Notes: generated by a model from the sequence alone, not told the origin. A DNA stretch of 6,451 nucleotides from an uncultured Eubacterium sp. (GCA_948468465.1 CAOKJJ010000238.1:1-6451), one strand, 5' to 3'; shown: positions 1-6,307, counted from the first letter of the stretch. Numbers and translations are program-made.

Positions 1-111
1 AGAATGCCTAGAGATTCTTAATATTCTGGAATAGGAGCCGCAAGCCAGGCCATTTCCCCCTCACCCGGCGTCCGCACAGCCACCCCCCCCCAAAAAAAAC
101 GCAACACAATG
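1..111. other. Unassigned GC-rich segment downstream of the LacI-family gene
   Basis: No gene can be assigned here. Positions 33-91 are much richer in G+C than the neighbouring intergenic DNA and end in nine C (83-91) followed by eight A (92-99); on the minus strand this reads T8 then G9, starting 12 nt after the repressor stop codon. The minus strand beyond the G run stays open for about 21 codons (83 down to 21) before a TAA at 18-20, with no credible start or ribosome site. Short inverted repeats lie at 1-5/14-18 (AGAAT/ATTCT) and 23-26/29-32 (ATTC/GAAT). The only stem just before the T run is AACA/TGTT with a 3-nt loop, too weak to call an intrinsic terminator. It may be the edge of a dispersed repeat or of another locus cut by the window. 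Confidence 0.35.
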
Positions 112-1086
112 TTATGAAGCCTCTACAATATAATATCCCAGCTTTACCTCCTTAATGGCAGCCTCTCCTTTTTCCAGCATTTCCAGCAGCATCTGAACCG
201 CAATCTCTCCGCACCGCTCATACGAATAATGCACCGTTATTAACGGTGGAGCCGTAACCCTTGCCATATCAGAATCTCCCTGCCCTGCTACTACAATCTG
301 CTTTGGCACTTCGATTTCCTGTTCCATCAGATACTGCATTGTTCCTGCAGCCATCGTATCTGTCGCGCAGACAATTCCATCCAAATCGCTGCATCGCTCC
401 AGCAGTATTTTCGTCTTTTCATATCCCGATGCAATGCTGAAATCCGCTGTCACAGCATTCTCCGCTAAACCGGCATACCCCATGTCGCTGACTGCGTCGC
501 AAAAACCGCGGTAACGTTCCGCGCCAACCGCCTTGTCCTGCTGTATCGCGCCGATATAGCCCAGGCGTGTTCGCCCCTTTTGCAGCAGCAGTTTTGTAAT
601 ATCATAAGCCGCATGATAATCATCATGAAATACACAATGATATCCGGACAAATGCTGTCCAACAATCACGACCGGGACAAGCATATTTTTTAATATCCGT
701 TTATGTTCCGCTGTAAATACCGTTGCTGACAAAATGACCCCGTCGACTTGTTTGTTATTAAACGCATGCAGGTATTCCGATTCTTTTTTGGGGTCATTTT
801 GCGTAACCGCCAGCAATGTCTGATAACCACTTTCATTTAGTACCGATAAAATGCCTTCCACAATTTTTCCAATGGATGAAGAAGCTACTTTTGGCACAAT
901 GACGCCGATCATCTTTGTCTTCTTTGTCCGCAGGGTCTGGGCCTGTACAGAAGGACGGTATCCTGTTTCCTCTACGACTTTGCGGATCGCTTCTTTTTTT
1001 TCGTCCGAAATATGGCCATTATTAAAATAACGCGAAACAGCCGCACTGGATACTCCGGCCAGCTTTGCTATGTCTGCAATATTCAT
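112..1086 (-). CDS. LacI-family transcriptional repressor (possibly ScrR-like)
   Basis: This is a cytoplasmic DNA-binding repressor of 324 residues, a normal full length for the family. The N-terminal helix-turn-helix is at residues 3-22 (IADIAKLAGVSSAAVSRYFN). The hinge helix follows at about 48-57 (AQTLRTKKT), with Leu52 in the place of the minor-groove leucine. The periplasmic-binding-protein-like effector domain spans about 59-322 and shows IGVIVP (60-65), VDGVILSAT (114-122), the ATDTMAAG ligand and dimer region (241-248) and PPLITVHYSYERCGEIAVQMLLEML (280-304, only its start TVHYSYE being characteristic). The style of the HTH and of the DKAVGAERYRGF segment (184-195) recalls sucrose-operon repressors (ScrR) of Gram-positives, but no sugar gene lies in the window, so the effector is unknown. 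ATG at 1086 has AAGGAG (1095-1100) 8 nt upstream. Its own promoter precedes it, so it is probably a separate transcript from the HPr-like gene. Family call is firm; ScrR is a guess. Confidence 0.93.
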   Translation of the reverse strand: MNIADIAKLAGVSSAAVSRYFNNGHISDEKKEAIRKVVEETGYRPSVQAQTLRTKKTKMIGVIVPKVASSSIGKIVEGILSVLNESGYQTLLAVTQNDPKKESEYLHAFNNKQVDGVILSATVFTAEHKRILKNMLVPVVIVGQHLSGYHCVFHDDYHAAYDITKLLLQKGRTRLGYIGAIQQDKAVGAERYRGFCDAVSDMGYAGLAENAVTADFSIASGYEKTKILLERCSDLDGIVCATDTMAAGTMQYLMEQEIEVPKQIVVAGQGDSDMARVTAPPLITVHYSYERCGEIAVQMLLEMLEKGEAAIKEVKLGYYIVEAS

Positions 1087-1105
1087 TTGTATCGCTCCTT
1101 GTATC
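1087..1105 (-). repeat. GATACAA direct repeat flanking the repressor ribosome site
   Basis: On the minus strand GATACAA occurs at 1105-1099 and again at 1093-1087, separated by 5 nt, in the leader of the LacI-family gene. The Shine-Dalgarno AAGGAG (1100-1095) lies across the junction between the copies. A repeat this short may be chance. If functional it would bear on translation of the repressor or its autoregulation. Confidence 0.3.
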
Positions 1106-1123
1106 TATGAAACCATTTTAATA

Positions 1124-1152
1124 ATTGTACCACGATTCTGCATTTTTTTCCA
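1124..1152 (-). promoter_or_regulatory. Predicted sigma-A extended -10 promoter of the LacI-family gene
   Basis: On the minus strand, TGG followed by TACAAT (1132-1124) forms an extended -10 element, five of six bases matching TATAAT. A weaker -35, TGGAAA (1152-1147), is 17 bp upstream. The expected start is near 1117, giving a leader of about 30 nt before the ATG at 1086. I see no strong CG-centred LacI-type operator overlapping it. A small inverted repeat, TAACA-CT-TGTTA (1184-1195), lies further upstream. Confidence 0.5.
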
Positions 1153-1228
1153 GCCTGAAAGTTAAGAATATATAAAATCAGGTTAACACTTGTTACTTCC
1201 CCATCTAACACCTTTTCCCGTTCCGTTT

Positions 1229-1477
1229 TTAAGCATTGTTCTGCATCTTGTTTTTATATAAAAACGGCTGAATTTTTTCAATTAAAATATCATCATGAGA
1301 AGAATAACTTAAGGATAACGGCTCTGAAAGATCCAATGCACAAACCCCAAGTATGGATTTTGCATTGACAACTCTCTGCCCGGAACCCAAGTCAAAATGT
1401 GCTTCAAATTTTTCAATTATATTTACAAACTGCTGCACTTGTCTTACATCATCGAATTTGACATTCACCTGCTGCAT
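1229..1477 (-). CDS. HPr-like protein without the phosphorelay histidine (Crh-like)
   Basis: This is an 82-residue relative of HPr, the PTS phosphocarrier; HPr proteins are usually 85-90 residues. The family signature is VNAKSILGVCALDL (37-50), matching the Ser46 region of Bacillus HPr (VNLKSIMGVMSL). Aligned without gaps on KF (23-24) and this motif, the catalytic His15 position is Asp10, Arg17 is Arg12 and Pro18 is Gln13, while the regulatory Ser46 corresponds to Ser41. It therefore should not accept phosphate from PEP and Enzyme I at His, but could still be a substrate of HPr kinase. Bacillus Crh shows the same logic (Gln in place of His15, Ser46 kept) and acts as a CcpA corepressor. ATG at 1477 follows AGGAGG (1490-1485) with 7-nt spacing. 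A promoter and a cre site lie just upstream, and a LacI-family gene follows. The fold is clear; the regulatory role is inferred. Confidence 0.82.
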   Translation of the reverse strand: MQQVNVKFDDVRQVQQFVNIIEKFEAHFDLGSGQRVVNAKSILGVCALDLSEPLSLSYSSHDDILIEKIQPFLYKNKMQNNA

Positions 1478-1498
1478 GAAAACCCCTCCTCTATGTAT

Positions 1499-1514
1499 TT
1501 GTTATCGTTTTCAT
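1499..1514 (-). promoter_or_regulatory. Perfect-consensus cre (CcpA operator) in the HPr-like gene leader
   Basis: The minus strand reads ATGAAAACGATAACAA, which fits the published cre consensus WTGNNARCGNWWWCAW at every position, with the central CG at 1507-1506. It lies between the predicted promoter and the ribosome site, about +7 to +22 relative to the expected start near 1520. In Gram-positive bacteria a cre just downstream of the start usually means repression by CcpA bound to Ser-phosphorylated HPr or Crh. Another LacI-family protein, such as the neighbouring repressor, could also use a CG-centred operator of this type. Confidence 0.75.
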
Positions 1515-1526
1515 TTTTTCGAGAAC

Positions 1527-1555
1527 ATCATACTCTTCCTGTGCCTGTTTGTAAA
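1527..1555 (-). promoter_or_regulatory. Predicted sigma-A promoter of the HPr-like gene
   Basis: On the minus strand TTTACA (1555-1550) and TATGAT (1532-1527) each match five of six consensus bases and are separated by exactly 17 bp. The predicted start is near 1520, giving a leader of about 42 nt that contains the cre site and the AGGAGG ribosome site. This makes the HPr-like gene independent of the radical SAM operon that ends at 1618. Confidence 0.7.
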
Positions 1556-1617
1556 TTGTCATTTCTTACTAATTTTTCAAATTTTTTTGTGGAATCTGAT
1601 GAAATCCATTTCACTTT

Positions 1618-3111
1618 TTATACAAATTTCATCATCTCAAGATCTTCTTTTGAATCTCCATATGCAAAAATATCCGAAGGCAGAATATGCAGCCATTCGC
1701 ATAGGATGCGTATCCCATAAGCTTTGTTTGCTGCGGCGCATAGGATCTGCAGGCAGCCGTCTTCGATCAGATACCGCACCTTTCTCCTCGTCTGCTGCGG
1801 CAAATGCTGCAGAATGTCTTCTGCCTGGCTTTCGTTCCAGGATTTCCTGTGTGCATGAAGCAAGGTAATTTTATAACATTTTTCATCCGCACGGTAAACA
1901 AGCATCCGAAAATGAAACTTTTTACGCAGAGGTTCCAATTTTTTTACAATCGTTTCATCCATAAACAGAAAACTCTCTTTGTGCACCAGTCCCTGTTTTC
2001 CATCGCATAAAATATGTGCACCGCCGGCAAAAACACCTCCCGCAAACAAATGCCAGAGCGGGCGGCACCGTTTTCTGGCATCTTCATATGGCAGTGTTGT
2101 AGCAAAAAAAAGAAACGATTTTTCCTTTTGAGCCAGCACCTTTAATGCGAGCTGTATGTCTGTTGGAATTTTCCTGTCAATATACAGTGTGCCGACAATG
2201 TCTAAAAAAACCGCTTTCGGACGTCTTGGTATCCGAAACAGCGGCCACGGTCCAAACAGCAGTTGATTCACCAGATTGTTTCTTCCTCCATACGCCAGGT
2301 AGCAGGAACAGTTTTTCCTGCTGCAGGCAATGTCTTTTCGTTCCCCCGCTGATTTCGATCTCGATTTTGACTGCGATATTAATTGCGATTTTGCTTGCGG
2401 CTGCGATCTTGCTTGCAGTACCGGACTGATATTACACATCCGCACCCGTTGATTTCCTTCTATAAATAAACGCTCTGTGCACTCTGCCGCCGCAGACGGA
2501 TGCGCCTGCAGCTCCCGGTAAAAATAAGGATCCAGTTCTGAGAACTCCTGTATTTCTTTCGGAGAATACGCCCTCTTAAGTCCGTCCATCCGGTTGATCC
2601 ATACATAGATATCTTTCGGCATTTTTTCCCGAAGCTGCCGCAGCAGATGCAGATGCTCCGGCACTCCTACTGCTCCGGCACTGATTTTAACGCCTGCCGC
2701 CGCAAGCTCCTGACATTTCTTTACAAACGCATCAGCCGTAGTCATCTTTGGGTGAAAGGTCGCCCAAAGCCGCAGTTTTTTATAATCCCCTCCATAGTTT
2801 TCAAAAATCTCCGCTGCCCACGAAAGCGGAAAGCCTAAATTTGTCTGCGCCCCTGCCGCTTCTATCCAGGAAAGCCTGCTAAGCTTTGCCAGTCCTTCCC
2901 AGTACCATTCATGCACAAGCGCTTCTCCGTAAGGCGTCACCATCATTGCATGAATGCCGGACTGCTCCGCCTGTTTTTGCAGGCAGCCGATAAAATCAAA
3001 CCACTGCTCCCTGTCTTTTTCCAATTCCTGCAGTGTCATGCGATGCTTGGAAAACGGACAATATGAGCAGCAGTAATTACAGCTTTTCAGGCTTCCGCGG
3101 TACAAAACCAT
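1618..3111 (-). CDS. STM4011-type radical SAM protein fused to a degenerate HAD domain
   Basis: This 497-residue protein has two parts. Residues 1-295 resemble the STM4011 family: the start VLYRGSLKSCNYCCSYCPF carries the radical SAM motif C11-x3-C15-x2-C18, with an extra Cys14. A cysteine set in SPASM/twitch style follows (C211, C226, then C263-x4-C268-x-C270), possibly an auxiliary Fe-S site. Between them at 233-254 is an S/Q/K/R-rich tandem insert. Residues 298-497 are a HAD domain: motif I DIVGTL (Asp304 nucleophile, Val306 where Asp is usual), motif II Thr338/339, a small cap, motif III Lys463 and motif IV GDSKED (485-490). The protein stops seven residues after motif IV, so the last strands typical of Cof-type HADs are missing. 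ATG at 3111 is supported by GGAGGAGG (3128-3121) with 9-nt spacing, inside the upstream gene, which it overlaps by 35 bp; translational coupling is likely. The substrate is unknown. The STM4011 assignment is from remembered family motifs. Confidence 0.8.
   Translation of the reverse strand: MVLYRGSLKSCNYCCSYCPFSKHRMTLQELEKDREQWFDFIGCLQKQAEQSGIHAMMVTPYGEALVHEWYWEGLAKLSRLSWIEAAGAQTNLGFPLSWAAEIFENYGGDYKKLRLWATFHPKMTTADAFVKKCQELAAAGVKISAGAVGVPEHLHLLRQLREKMPKDIYVWINRMDGLKRAYSPKEIQEFSELDPYFYRELQAHPSAAAECTERLFIEGNQRVRMCNISPVLQARSQPQAKSQLISQSKSRSKSAGERKDIACSRKNCSCYLAYGGRNNLVNQLLFGPWPLFRIPRRPKAVFLDIVGTLYIDRKIPTDIQLALKVLAQKEKSFLFFATTLPYEDARKRCRPLWHLFAGGVFAGGAHILCDGKQGLVHKESFLFMDETIVKKLEPLRKKFHFRMLVYRADEKCYKITLLHAHRKSWNESQAEDILQHLPQQTRRKVRYLIEDGCLQILCAAANKAYGIRILCEWLHILPSDIFAYGDSKEDLEMMKFV
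2350..2415 (-). repeat. Degenerate 12-bp in-frame tandem repeat inside the radical SAM-HAD gene
   Basis: On the minus strand a roughly 12-bp unit of the form CARnnAARATCG recurs about five times with small changes, encoding four-residue units such as QARS, QAKS, QLIS, QSKS and RSKS (residues 233-254). One extra 6-bp piece encodes QP. The array has low complexity and strong positive charge. It sits between C226 and the C263-C268-C270 cluster, where I would expect an ordered loop in STM4011 relatives. It looks like replication-slippage expansion that kept the frame. Confidence 0.7.
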
Positions 3112-4411
3112 ATGCCTGCGCCTCCTCCCATTCTTTCATCGCTGCCCAAATCGCCGGAGAAATAAGCTGCGGCCCCAGATAATCCGAAAGCCCCAGTCCG
3201 GTTTCTGTCAGCGTCAGCATACAATAAGACTCCTTTGATTTTTGTATTTTAGCATATCCACGTTCTATAAAGCTTTGCAAAATCGGAAAATCTTCCATCG
3301 CAGCACTCCCAAATACCGTTTCATACCGTTCGAGGGAAAGTCCCGGCATCACAAACAGGTGCCTGATGACATAACGCCGCTTTAATTCCTGTTCCGTCAG
3401 CAAGATCCCATGCGTGATCTTAGCAAAATCGCTTGTATGTTCATATTCTGCCAATCTCGCCAGGCACTCCTTCTTCGTCACGGCATAAGGGCTGCAAAAA
3501 TGAAGATTGCCCAGATAACTCCTACCGCCGCATCCTAATGCCAGCGATGATGAAAATCCACATTCCTGATACTCGCGCGGATTTGTCTGGCGCACAAACC
3601 TGCGCATGGAATCCTGCCGAAAGCCTTCGCTTCTTAAAAAGCTGCATGCATGCCGATATTGTTCATACGCGCGCTCACCATCCGTTACAACGCCCGCCCG
3701 TTCCAGTCCTGCGCCGTGTTTTACATACAGCGGATATAAAAATATCTCATCCGGCTCATACGACAACACTTCTTTCAGCGATTCCAGCAGGCTTTTTATC
3801 GTCTGTCCCGGAATGCCATAAATAAAGTCTGTGTTGACACAGGTAAATCCTGTACCTTTCACCAAATGCAGCGCTTTTCTTGCCGCTTCCGCACAATGCG
3901 CCCGTCCAAGCGCTCTCAGCTCTTTGTCATGAAAGCTTTGAATTCCCATGCTTACCCTTGTCACGCCTGCCTGCTTCAAAATACGCAGTTTCCCTTCATC
4001 CGTCTGATTCGGGGCTGTCTCTATGATCATTTCCCGATCTTTTGAAAAACGAAAGCAGTCTGCCAGCATCGCAAACATCTGCTCCAGCTGATTTTGCGTC
4101 AGACACAGAGGTGTTCCGCCGCCAATTACCACTTCCCCAAACTGCGTCCCTATGTTTTTAAGCAGCTGCTGATACTGGATACTCTGCCGCCTCAGCGTAT
4201 CCAAATACCGCTGGATTGTCTCCTGGTTCTGCCCTGTCACCGAAAATAAATTGCAATATCCGCATTTTGTCTGGCAGAATGGAATGTGAACATACAGCCC
4301 ATGTCCATGACCTTCCAGCAAATGCGCATACTGCTCCAAAAAAACGCCTTCCAACGGACGATAGGCCGTTTTATGCGGATAACTGTACATATACTGCACA
4401 TACGGATTCAT
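3077..4411 (-). CDS. HemN/HemW-like radical SAM protein, STM4012 type
   Basis: This is a 444-residue cytoplasmic radical SAM enzyme that should bind one 4Fe-4S cluster and cleave S-adenosylmethionine. The core at about 38-260 has HIPFCQTKCGYCNLF (C46-x3-C50-x2-C53), the SAM-binding IGGGTP (96-101), MGIQSF (155-160) and DFIYGIPGQT (195-204). A HemN_C-like winged region follows at about 335-412. The start, with YSYPHKTAYRPL (9-20), is what I recall as typical of the STM4012 family, annotated in Salmonella as a coproporphyrinogen oxidase-like protein of unknown role. The cluster motif lacks the fourth cysteine of genuine HemN (CxxxCxxCxC), so heme synthesis is not implied. ATG at 4411 follows AAGGAGG (4425-4419) with 7-nt spacing. 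It overlaps the next gene by 35 bp, so the two products probably work together. No promoter of its own is obvious in the 75-bp upstream gap. Radical SAM is certain; the subfamily is likely. Confidence 0.88.
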   Translation of the reverse strand: MNPYVQYMYSYPHKTAYRPLEGVFLEQYAHLLEGHGHGLYVHIPFCQTKCGYCNLFSVTGQNQETIQRYLDTLRRQSIQYQQLLKNIGTQFGEVVIGGGTPLCLTQNQLEQMFAMLADCFRFSKDREMIIETAPNQTDEGKLRILKQAGVTRVSMGIQSFHDKELRALGRAHCAEAARKALHLVKGTGFTCVNTDFIYGIPGQTIKSLLESLKEVLSYEPDEIFLYPLYVKHGAGLERAGVVTDGERAYEQYRHACSFLRSEGFRQDSMRRFVRQTNPREYQECGFSSSLALGCGGRSYLGNLHFCSPYAVTKKECLARLAEYEHTSDFAKITHGILLTEQELKRRYVIRHLFVMPGLSLERYETVFGSAAMEDFPILQSFIERGYAKIQKSKESYCMLTLTETGLGLSDYLGPQLISPAIWAAMKEWEEAQAYGFVPRKPEKL

Positions 4412-4434
4412 ACCTCTGCCTCCTTAAATCACAT

Positions 4435-4477
4435 AAGTCCCTCAGAGCTGCTTTTCCCGGCTCTGAGGGACTTTTTT
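4435..4477 (+). terminator. 14-bp hairpin terminator between chemoreceptor and radical SAM genes
   Basis: AAGTCCCTCAGAGC (4435-4448) pairs perfectly with GCTCTGAGGGACTT (4460-4473) around an 11-nt loop. On the plus strand the stem runs into six T (4472-4477), a canonical intrinsic terminator. On the minus strand, the direction of both flanking genes, it lies 13 nt after the chemoreceptor stop but is followed by ATGTGATTT with no T-tract. Termination of the chemoreceptor message may therefore be partial. The hairpin ends only 9 nt before the AAGGAGG of the next gene. Confidence 0.75.
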
Positions 4478-4486
4478 ATGTATTAT

Positions 4487-6307
4487 TTACAATGTAAACT
4501 TTCCTGCCTGTTCATTTTGTTTATGGCTAAGCGCTACAAGTCCCTGTGTATCTTCTGCACATTCACTGATTGTCTGAGATAAAAGCGTCATGCTTGCGCT
4601 TGTCTCTTCGGTAGACGCCGCATTTTCTTCCACTACACTGGCCAGATTTGTAATGGAATCCGTAACAATCTGTTTTAATGAATTCAAAATCTCAGTCTGG
4701 CTGCCAATTTCTTTTGTCACTTCCTCAACCTGTGTGACTTCTACGTTCAGATGGCCAAACGCCTCCCTTGTCTCGTCCAGACATTTCTGCTGTTTTTGCA
4801 CATTGTTCGTAACTTCCTGCATCTTGCTGACAGACACCTCGACATTTTCAACCAGCTCTTTTACAATCTCTTCTATTTCCTGCGCATTGCCGGAAGATTC
4901 TTCTGAAAGGTTGCGAATCTCCTCAGCAACTACCGCAAATCCCCTGCCGGCTTCTCCCGCTCTGGCAGCTTCAATGCTGGCATTCAGCGAAAGCAGGTTT
5001 GTCTGTGCCGCAAGTCCTTTAATGATTTCAACCGCTTTATTAATATTTGCAGCTGAATCGTTATTTTTATTGGTCTGCTCCGATACAATATCAATCGTCT
5101 CAATCGTAGCCTTTGTAATATCGTCCAGTTCGCCAATACTCTTTGACGCAATTTCCGTATGTTCTGCCATCGCAGACACTGTCTCTTCCAGCCTGTTTAC
5201 GCCATTTTTTTCTACCTCAATAACGCTTCCAAGTTCTTTGATTTTATCATTGACAGTTTCCGTTTCATTTGCCTGACTCGTTGCCCCCTGCGCAAGATCA
5301 TCAATCGCCTGGTTTGTATTCATAATGCTTTGCGAAATATGATCGAATTTCTGGCTGAATTTTTCACTGCTTTCATTTAATGCTTCTCCCGTATGCATGA
5401 CACTGCCCAGCATGTTTGCTAAAGACTGGCGGACATCTTCCAACGAACGGGCCATCTGCCCGATCTCATCTGCCCGACGCAGCAGTACCGGACTCACTTT
5501 AAAGCTTAAATCCCCTAAAGCCGCCTGATGCAGATTCCCCTCAACCATTTTGATTCCTTTTGTAATCTGAAAACCGCCCCATGTAGCTATCATCAGCGCG
5601 GCAATGAGCATGACAACTGCCGAAACACCATAAATCAGGAGCATTTCTGAAAACTGCTTTTGAATATTCGCCTTCATGCCTTCGATTTTTGCATTCATAT
5701 CATCCACGTAATTGCCGGTGGCAACCGCCCAGCCCCAAGGCTCAAACATCTGCGCATAAGCTACTTTCGGCGCTACCGTCTTACCATCAGACTTCGTAAA
5801 ATTAAATTCCAGATATTCTCCTCCTGCCTGAGCAGCCGACACGACGCTTTGCGTCACCTTCACACCGTTTTGGTCTGTCAGATCACGCCTGTTTGTCCCC
5901 TCCTGGTCTGTCAGAATCGGATGCATCACAAGCGTATAATCTTCCCCGTCTATCCAGATATAACCGGATGCGTCATCCCGATAACGCATGGCGCGGATAG
6001 CATCTGTCGCAAGCTTTTGCGCTTCCTGCTCACTCATTTCCCCGCTCTGGCTTTTATCATAGTAGCTTTGCACAACCGCCAGCGCACCCTGCACCTGGGA
6101 TTTGATTTCCATTTTATAACCATCTGTCATGGATTCTTCGTACAGTTCATCAGATTCGTTCATAGACTCTTTCAAATAATGAATGCCCAGACAAGCCAAA
6201 CCAATCGTAGGAATCGCTACCATAATAAACATAATAAAGATCAACAATGCTGTCAAGCTTCGGAATCCTTTCGTTCCCTGCACTTTGGCAGTTCTTTTCT
6301 CTTTCAT
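4487..6307 (-). CDS. Methyl-accepting chemotaxis protein with single Cache (sCache_2) sensor
   Basis: This is a 606-residue inner-membrane chemoreceptor with the classic order of parts. A basic N-terminus and TM1 (about 19-42) come first. An extracellular sCache_2-type domain (about 55-205) has [16 protein letters not shown] (115-130) and [15 protein letters not shown] (189-203), both family hallmarks. TM2 (about 221-243) and HAMP (about 244-298) lead to the coiled-coil signalling domain to the end. The signalling tip that contacts CheA and CheW is intact at about 432-468 ([20 protein letters not shown], then [14 protein letters not shown]). A methylation-type segment [15 protein letters not shown] is at 558-572. 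No C-terminal CheR-docking pentapeptide is seen. Such sCache_2 domains often bind small organic acids, but the ligand here is unknown. ATG at 6307 has AAGGTGG (6323-6317) 9 nt upstream. No che or flagellar genes are in the window, so it is an orphan receptor locally. Confidence 0.96.
   Translation of the reverse strand: MKEKRTAKVQGTKGFRSLTALLIFIMFIMVAIPTIGLACLGIHYLKESMNESDELYEESMTDGYKMEIKSQVQGALAVVQSYYDKSQSGEMSEQEAQKLATDAIRAMRYRDDASGYIWIDGEDYTLVMHPILTDQEGTNRRDLTDQNGVKVTQSVVSAAQAGGEYLEFNFTKSDGKTVAPKVAYAQMFEPWGWAVATGNYVDDMNAKIEGMKANIQKQFSEMLLIYGVSAVVMLIAALMIATWGGFQITKGIKMVEGNLHQAALGDLSFKVSPVLLRRADEIGQMARSLEDVRQSLANMLGSVMHTGEALNESSEKFSQKFDHISQSIMNTNQAIDDLAQGATSQANETETVNDKIKELGSVIEVEKNGVNRLEETVSAMAEHTEIASKSIGELDDITKATIETIDIVSEQTNKNNDSAANINKAVEIIKGLAAQTNLLSLNASIEAARAGEAGRGFAVVAEEIRNLSEESSGNAQEIEEIVKELVENVEVSVSKMQEVTNNVQKQQKCLDETREAFGHLNVEVTQVEEVTKEIGSQTEILNSLKQIVTDSITNLASVVEENAASTEETSASMTLLSQTISECAEDTQGLVALSHKQNEQAGKFTL

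Noticed and set aside
1594..1617. Small hairpin GUGAAA/UUUCAU just after the HAD stop as a terminator
   Set aside because: Only six pairs including a wobble, AU-rich, and no T-tract follows on the minus strand.
1500..1620. Frameshifted remainder of the HAD domain downstream of its stop
   Set aside because: All three minus-strand frames were read over the next 90 bp and none resembles the usual HAD C-terminus.
1353..1868. Plus-strand frames opposite the HPr-like gene and the end of the HAD domain
   Set aside because: Cys/Phe/Ser-rich composition typical of antisense translation; they cross the promoter and cre region and have no domain.
2350..2415. CRISPR-like or regulatory repeat array
   Set aside because: Units are about 12 bp with no spacers and lie in frame inside a coding region, so it is a protein-level tandem repeat.
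3077..4411. Annotation as true oxygen-independent coproporphyrinogen III oxidase (HemN)
   Set aside because: The CX3CX2C motif is followed by Asn-Leu rather than the extra cysteine of HemN, and the N-terminus fits the STM4012 group. No heme genes are nearby.
4590..5276. Long plus-strand open frame of 228 codons opposite the chemoreceptor gene
   Set aside because: It is the antisense shadow of the coiled-coil signalling domain, Ser/Thr-rich with no domain, and the minus-strand protein is unmistakable.
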